Below, in pieces: positions 60,101 to 64,000 of a stretch of 64,000 nt of DNA (position 1 is the first letter of the stretch; the number at the start of each line of letters is the position of its first letter). The DNA lies in assembly GCA_964019055.1 (NCBI GenBank), contig OZ025222.1:3094746-3158745 (forward strand), written 5' to 3'. The DNA comes from Anthopleura xanthogrammica. Lineage: Eukaryota > Cnidaria > Anthozoa > Actiniaria > Actiniidae. Both the position numbers and the translations under genes were made by a program. The notes under the pieces are model-generated. The model ran no database searches. It saw only the letters and a program-made list of their open reading frames with translations, and was not told where the DNA came from.

Positions 60101-62729
60101 TCCACCTACTTTGGACTTCAGTTTTATGGTAAGAACAGGGACTGATATATGGTGTAGTGTAGTGTAGTGTAGTGTAGTGTAGTGTAGTGTAGTGTAGTGT
60201 AGTGTAGTGTAGTGTAGTGTAGTGTAGTGTAGTGTAGTGTAGTGTAGTGTAGTGTAGTGTAGTGTAGTGTAGTGTAGTGTAGTGTAGTGTAGTGTAGTGT
60301 AGTGTAGTGTAGTGTAGTGTAGTGTAGTGTAGTGTAGTGTAGTGTAGTGTAGTGTAGTGTAGTGTAGTGTAGTGTAGTGTAGTGTAGTGTAGTGTAGTGT
60401 AGTGTAGTGTAGTGTAGTGTAGTGTAGTGTAGTGTAGTGTAGTGTAGTGTAGTGTAGTGTAGTGTAGTGTAGTGTAGTGTAGTGTAGTGTAGTGTAGTGT
60501 AGTGTAGTGTAGTGTAGTGTAGTGTAGTGTAGTGTAGTGTAGTGTAGTGTAGTGTAGTGTAGTGTAGTGTAGTGTAGTGTAGTGTAGTGTAGTGTAGTGT
60601 AGTGTAGTGTAGTGTAGTGTAGTGTAGTGTAGTGTAGTGTAGTGTAGTGTAGTGTAGTGTAGTGTAGTGTAGTGTAGTGTAGTGTAGTGTAGTGTAGTGT
60701 AGTGTCGTGTAGTGTAGTGTAGTGTAGTGTAGTGTAGTGTAGTGTAGTGTACATGTAGTGTAGTATGATGTAATATTCTTATATTTTTATAAAATATAGG
60801 CTTTTCCCCAGAATATCGAGCTACCAAAATTTGAATGCTAATATAACCGCTATTCCTTCATTCTAACAGGCGAGTGTTGGACCCACCCACAAGGAAGTGA
60901 AACGTATGGCAAAGATGGTCATAAAGATAACTGTGTGAATGACTGCTTCCAAGACTGCAAACAGCACCCTTACTGCACTGGTGTCCAGTTCTCTAACTAC
61001 GTCTACAGGCTTAGTAAGTCTCAAAGCTAATCAATATGATCGTAGTCCTTTTCTAAGATAGCGATCAAGATGCAATGTGGTCTAACTTGGGTAAAGTTTA
61101 GGTACAAACATCTTTTGTTTATCACGCCTTATAAGGTTTTCTTTGTACCCAAGGTAGACCAGAATGCATTCTTTTTATCGAATTTAGATAATTCCTGTTG
61201 TCTTTAACTATAGACCTTTTTAGCTTGGGTATAATGACTTTCCATTTCAGACCACGTGTCATTCCCTAGAGTATCATTTCTTTGCTTAACGGTTGCGCAT
61301 GAGAAGACACATTAATATGGATACAACTCAAACAAAGAATCTTATTCTCAAAAGAATGACACGTGGTCTGAAACTGAAAAACATAACGCCCAAGCTAAGC
61401 ACCTAACTTTGGCGACGTGACGGGCAAGATATTACAAGCATCACACATGCCGCAATACCCCTACACATGTTTAACTGTCTTGAATCTATTACGATATCTA
61501 GAGGGAGCATGTGACGTCAACATCCAGCCAATCGGATGCTTCAAAGAAAACGCCGTAAATCGGGTGTTGAAAGAAGAGTTAGTCAATGCCAAGTCTCCTC
61601 CAAGTCCAAAGTTCTACGGCGAGATGGCTGACACTTCGAACTGGGCCAGGTTTTTCCCTGAGTTTCTTTGCAAGTGTGCTCGTGAGGCCAAGATGAAAGG
61701 TCATCAATACTTTGGTGTTTCAGATTTCGGTAAGCAATAATAACAACAATGCAGTGCGCAATGTATGAAAAAGAGCTTTTTTTACCACACGAGTAAAGCT
61801 TCACAAATAAGTCTTAATCTTAAGATGTCGCCAAACGTTGCCTATTCTCCGATTGCACGTTACGTCATCGCGGCCTCTCGGGGGAGCGTTGGTGCCATTT
61901 AACAAAAGATTTCTCATAACCATTTATTGTTAACGGCACCCAAATGGCCGCGATGTTTTTGTCTTTTGACTCTTTTGGGAATGCTTGCAACCCATCAATT
62001 AAAAAATGAAAAAAATATCTTTTAAGGTTGCGGTCGTCTGATTTCCCTGAGTGTTTTTCATTCATCTTTTTGTTGTTTTAAGGACAATGCTACAGCGACA
62101 ACGTGTCAGATAACTATGCTCAGCTCGGCGCATCTACTAACTGCTATGAGGGAAAATCGAGTAAGGCCTGTGGTGGTGGGTCTGTTGCCTGTGCTGGGGC
62201 CGATACACAATCCAATTACGTGTACAAGATCGTCTTGCCAAGTAAGTTTTATTATTACACGTTTTACTCACTATCTTGCGTATAAACATCCAGCCAAACC
62301 TTGATATTGTGTAAGTTTAGCATGCTGAATGAGCCCTTGCAGCACGTCCGAGTACCGCTCAATTTGGAGGACAAAAAAATAGGTTCCTTGCAATTCTCAG
62401 GAGATTGAACGGATTCGTTTGCTTTGTCCTCAAATTGCGCTGCTTTGACGTCACGTACCAGGGTCTGAGCAAGCGCGTTATGGCACGGAAATTTCCCGCC
62501 AAAACCACAGGAACTCCATAAGCTTAACCCACGGAGAGAAACCTGAATTTAAGGGGCAGAAAAGTCCTCGTCCTCGTCCTCTTCCTTGTACTGCGTCGTA
62601 TATTTGTCCACGTGGCAAGAATACCTGTTAGGCAAGAGTGCTAAAATATTTTTGATTCGTTACCCAACAGAAACAAAGAAACGTTCGTTCATTCCAGCAA
62701 GAGATCCTGAAAGACTCTTTGACTTTTAG
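57166..62729 (+). CDS. Secreted protein of three cysteine-rich GCF/CRCA/GECW modules
   Basis: Eight exons: 57166-57217, 57717-57980, 58967-59116, 59892-60128, 60870-61013, 61502-61729, 62083-62241, 62671-62729. They give 430 aa plus TAG. Every internal junction is phase 1. Residues 1-20 are a signal peptide (MMTKAIFCIFVAFYYIQ). Each module has two exons: one with GCF, an RxL, a W and C-x-C-A followed by a G-F or F-G element, the other starting GEC or GQC and ending N-(F/Y)-V-Y. Module 1 is about residues 26-155, module 2 156-282, module 3 283-411. A basic tail (KTKKRSFIPARDPERLFDF) follows. The layout recalls WSC-type carbohydrate-binding domains, and I associate similar modules with cnidarian secreted proteins. 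Function is unknown; extracellular binding is a guess. The second half of module 3 is shorter and has CY in place of CW. Polyadenylation signals follow at about 62764 and 62799. Confidence 0.85.
57218..57716. other. Intron 1 of the modular gene, with internal direct repeats
   Basis: GCAGCTCGAGTCATCGCGGT, TTCAGCTCGCGTCATTGCGG and TTCAGCTCATGTCACCGCGG recur at about 57290, 57420 and 57553, each followed by AAATTATAACGAGAGTC or a remnant. Near 57650 is the TTTGACCAATCAGAGCGCGC motif also seen at 9650. Confidence 0.6.
58021..58437. repeat. Tandem repeat of about 57-62 bp, seven copies, intron 2 of the modular gene
   Basis: Units contain CTCACAGATCAAACCCTGAA, ACAACCTCTGGGCTGATCTA and AGTCAGGGCATGGCTA. 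A single fragment of the unit (CCCTGAAACAACTTCTGGGC) also occurs at about 9300 in the 5' flank of sulfatase B. Confidence 0.9.
58441..58803 (-). mobile_element. tRNA-derived SINE, family 1, copy 3, interrupted by a MITE
   Basis: Minus-strand order is GAATCAAGGGTGGTGTAACA, GTAGTGCACTCGC, GGTCTCGGGTTTGATTCCC, CATCACATGTGAGTAGAGTT, then the 211-bp foldback (58486-58696), then CTTGATTCAAGGGTTTTC. Copies 1 and 2 are continuous at this point. Confidence 0.72.
58486..58696. mobile_element. Intact foldback MITE, TTACAGCGCGACG termini
   Basis: TTACAGCGCGACGCACAAAA plus GTATGACCACTTTTAAT at the left is inverse to ATTAAAAGTGGTCATACTTT plus TGCGCGTCGCGCTGTAA at the right, with one mismatch near the end. 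If the element is TACAG to CTGTA, the flanks give a 3-bp ACT direct repeat as target-site duplication. Decayed relatives are in intron 4 of both sulfatases. Confidence 0.9.
59148..59285. mobile_element. TATAGACCCCTT-family MITE, copy 4
   Basis: Starts TATAGACCCCTTTCACGTGA and ends TGCTGCAAGGGGTCTA. The interior CATTTGGAGAACAAAAC pairs with GTTTTGTCCTCCAAATTG. It is very close in sequence to copy 3 at 34371. Confidence 0.9.
59298..59405. mobile_element. Short foldback, GTAATATATACAATA termini
   Basis: CCGTGTTGTATCAGATATAC at the left mirrors GTATATCTGATACAACACGG at the right; outer GTAATATATACAATAT pairs with ATATTGTATATTAC. A half copy (TTGTATCAGATATACAACC) follows at about 59511. Confidence 0.85.
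60149..60748. repeat. Pentanucleotide array (TAGTG)120 in intron 4 of the modular gene
   Basis: About 120 units with one visible change (AGTGTCGTGT near 60705). It starts 21 bases after the exon 4 donor. The Thr-Leu-His-Tyr minus-strand frame is a repeat artefact. Confidence 0.98.
61070..61170. mobile_element. GTGGTCTAGCTTGGGTAC-family foldback MITE
   Basis: ATGCAATGTGGTCTAACTTG at the left and AAGGTAGACCAGAATGCATT at the right are inverse. It is the same family as the intron 6 elements of both sulfatases. Confidence 0.75.
61246..61372. mobile_element. Foldback with perfect TTTCAGACCACGTGTCATT arms
   Basis: TTTCAGACCACGTGTCATT (61246) and AATGACACGTGGTCTGAAA (61354) are exact inverses. TTCTTTGCTTAAC and CAAACAAAGAATC add weaker pairing. 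Relatives are near 34285-34345 and possibly 49825-49920. Confidence 0.82.
61730..62082. other. Intron 6 of the modular gene
   Basis: Contains an inverted pair (CACGTTACGTCATCGCGGCC and ACCCAAATGGCCGCGATG) but no clear element. No exon is expected here. Confidence 0.4.
62329..62468. mobile_element. TATAGACCCCTT-family MITE, copy 5 (decayed, inverted)
   Basis: GAGCCCTTGCAGCACGTCCG at the left and GACGTCACGTACCAGGGTCT at the right; the interior GCTCAATTTGGAGGACAAAA and TTTGTCCTCAAATTGCGCTG are intact. It lies in the last intron of the modular gene. Confidence 0.8.
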
Positions 62730-62763
62730 ATTTCCACCTTTCCTCTGACACTTGGCAGGCTTT

Positions 62764-62804
62764 AATAAACGCTATTCTGGTTATTCCTTTCTATCACCAA
62801 TAAA
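62764..62804 (+). terminator. Polyadenylation signals of the modular gene
   Basis: Two AATAAA hexamers lie 35 and about 70 bases after the TAG stop, which supports the proposed last exon. Confidence 0.6.
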
Positions 62805-63753
62805 CTAATAAATCTTCATATAAATCTCCCCAATCTGTTAAATTAGTTTTATTATTTTCACGCTTGACGTTTTTAATGAAAACCGTGGGTTCAAATCCCA
62901 GCAGAAGCGAAAAAATTTACTCGTAAAAACACAACTTTTTGTTAGACCACAGGAAGCCCAACCAGGATTTCGCTGGCAGCTAGTGTCAAATAACAAGATC
63001 CTAAATGCATAAGATAAATATTAAAAAAATAGAATGCTAAGTATAGCCTAAATGAATCAAATGTAAAACTTCTGTTTTAAATCCAAGGGATTAAATTGAA
63101 TGATTAAAAAGCATCCTGAATTAAATATATTTTATCTTCATAATTACACGTTTCCAGGAATTTAGTTCCTGCTTTTCTCTGTGACGGAAGTGATGTGGAT
63201 ACGAAAAACATAGCAAAAACGTTCATCTAAGTGAATGACCAATAGAGCTTTTTGCTCTAACACTATTTTCGACTTCGTGCACTCTAAAAACAATAGGTGA
63301 GAACAAAGATTCTACGGAATTTGAACATCTTTAGAATTTGAACAAAAGTTGCTTGTATTTCATTGTTTTGATTAACAACGAGTCGGGCCATACCGATGCA
63401 CAAAACTTACGAATGTTGAAATTATGGCCTGACTACAACTATTGTTCAACAACAATGAAATACAAGCATCTTTTGTTCAAATTCTAAAGATGTTGAAATG
63501 TCGTACAATCTTTGATTGCACCTATTGTTCTTAAAGCGCACGAAGTCGAAAATAGTGATAGAGCAAAATGGTCTGATGAAAGGTCAGTTTTGGGTATTTT
63601 GACTGAAAATTGTAAGTACATGGCGGGCTAAACTTATAAAATAAATTGATATTTGACAGCTATTGCACCCCGTACAGGGCTCTTCCGTGAGGTTCACTCC
63701 ACACACACATTACCACTACATTTAATATTTAAGACACACAACACTCAACTCAA
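62805..63753. other. Intergenic with inverted-repeat pair
   Basis: GTGGGTTCAAATCCCAGC at about 62886 resembles a tRNA T-arm and may be a SINE scrap. About 63240-63560 is a loose foldback: TTTTTGCTCTAACACTATTT and GAAATACAAGCATCTTTTGT-type inverse motifs recur. No gene is seen. Confidence 0.45.
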
Positions 63754-64000
63754 ATGTTGATTTTTATGGAGGGAGGAAAACCGGAGATCCTGGAGAAAAA
63801 CCCTCGTGGCAAGGGAGAGACCAACACATCGAACAAACTCTCCTGACTCACATGTTGATTTTTATGGAGGGAGGAGATCCTGGAGAAAAACCCTCGTGGC
63901 AAGGGAGAGACCAACACATCGAACAAACTCTCCTGACTCACATGTTGATTTTTATGGAGGGAGGAGAACCTGGAGAAAAACCCTCGTGGCAAGGGAAAGA
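63754..64000. repeat. Tandem repeat of 90-98 bp, at least 2.7 copies, open at the window edge
   Basis: Units start ATGTTGATTTTTATGGAGGG at 63754, 63852 and 63942 and contain GGAGAAAAACCCTCGTGGCA and ACACATCGAACAAACTCTCC. The first unit has eight extra bases. The unit resembles the diverged stretch at about 25420-25510 (AACCCAGAGAAAAATCCTCC). Confidence 0.9.

Noticed and set aside
59966..60827. Thr-Leu-His-Tyr minus-strand frame of 276 codons
   Set aside because: Translation of the TAGTG array; it overlaps a real plus-strand exon at 59892-60128.

Overview
The window is eukaryotic, intron-rich, AT-rich DNA from an invertebrate animal. Supporting signs are spliced genes with GT-AG introns and one AT-AC intron, a metazoan DDB1 of 1150 aa, an arylsulfatase B type pair, a UBC9 3' end, tRNA-derived SINEs, CR1/L2-like LINE remnants and many foldback MITEs. 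The cysteine-rich secreted modules at the right end are a type I associate with cnidarians, so an anthozoan-like cnidarian is my best guess, at low confidence. There is no operon structure. All confident genes are on the + strand.

Layout. 262-669 holds the last two exons of a SUMO-conjugating enzyme (UBC9/UBE2I). 1131-8165 and 9145-16865 are two direct copies of a roughly 7 kb segment. Each copy carries a complete eight-exon sulfatase of 519 aa with all catalytic residues. 18031-33487 is a complete 29-exon DDB1 gene. Its intron 27 is a textbook minor-spliceosome AT-AC intron, and a 31-bp minisatellite carrying nine intact CACGTG sites begins at the base after its stop codon. 33.9-42.1 kb is a gene-poor stretch of foldback elements and huge simple repeats. 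42139-43242 is a single-exon PDZ-domain gene. 43.3-56.7 kb is again gene-poor, with LINE remnants and purine or pyrimidine tracts. 57166-62729 is an eight-exon gene for a secreted 430-aa protein of three cysteine-rich modules, each encoded by a pair of symmetric phase 1-1 exons. The last kilobase holds MITE, SINE-like and tandem-repeat debris.

The genes do not form an obvious pathway. UBC9 (SUMOylation) and DDB1 (CUL4 ubiquitin ligase adaptor) are nuclear or cytosolic housekeeping genes. The sulfatases and the modular protein enter the secretory pathway. The striking non-coding feature is the amount of structured repeat: at least 15 foldback elements, five copies of one TATAGACCCCTT-ended MITE family, three copies of one SINE family (one with a foldback inside it), and homogeneous arrays of 4-, 5- and 8-bp units. 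All coordinates and splice joints were derived by hand from reading frame, splice consensus and remembered family conservation. No alignment or database search was run.
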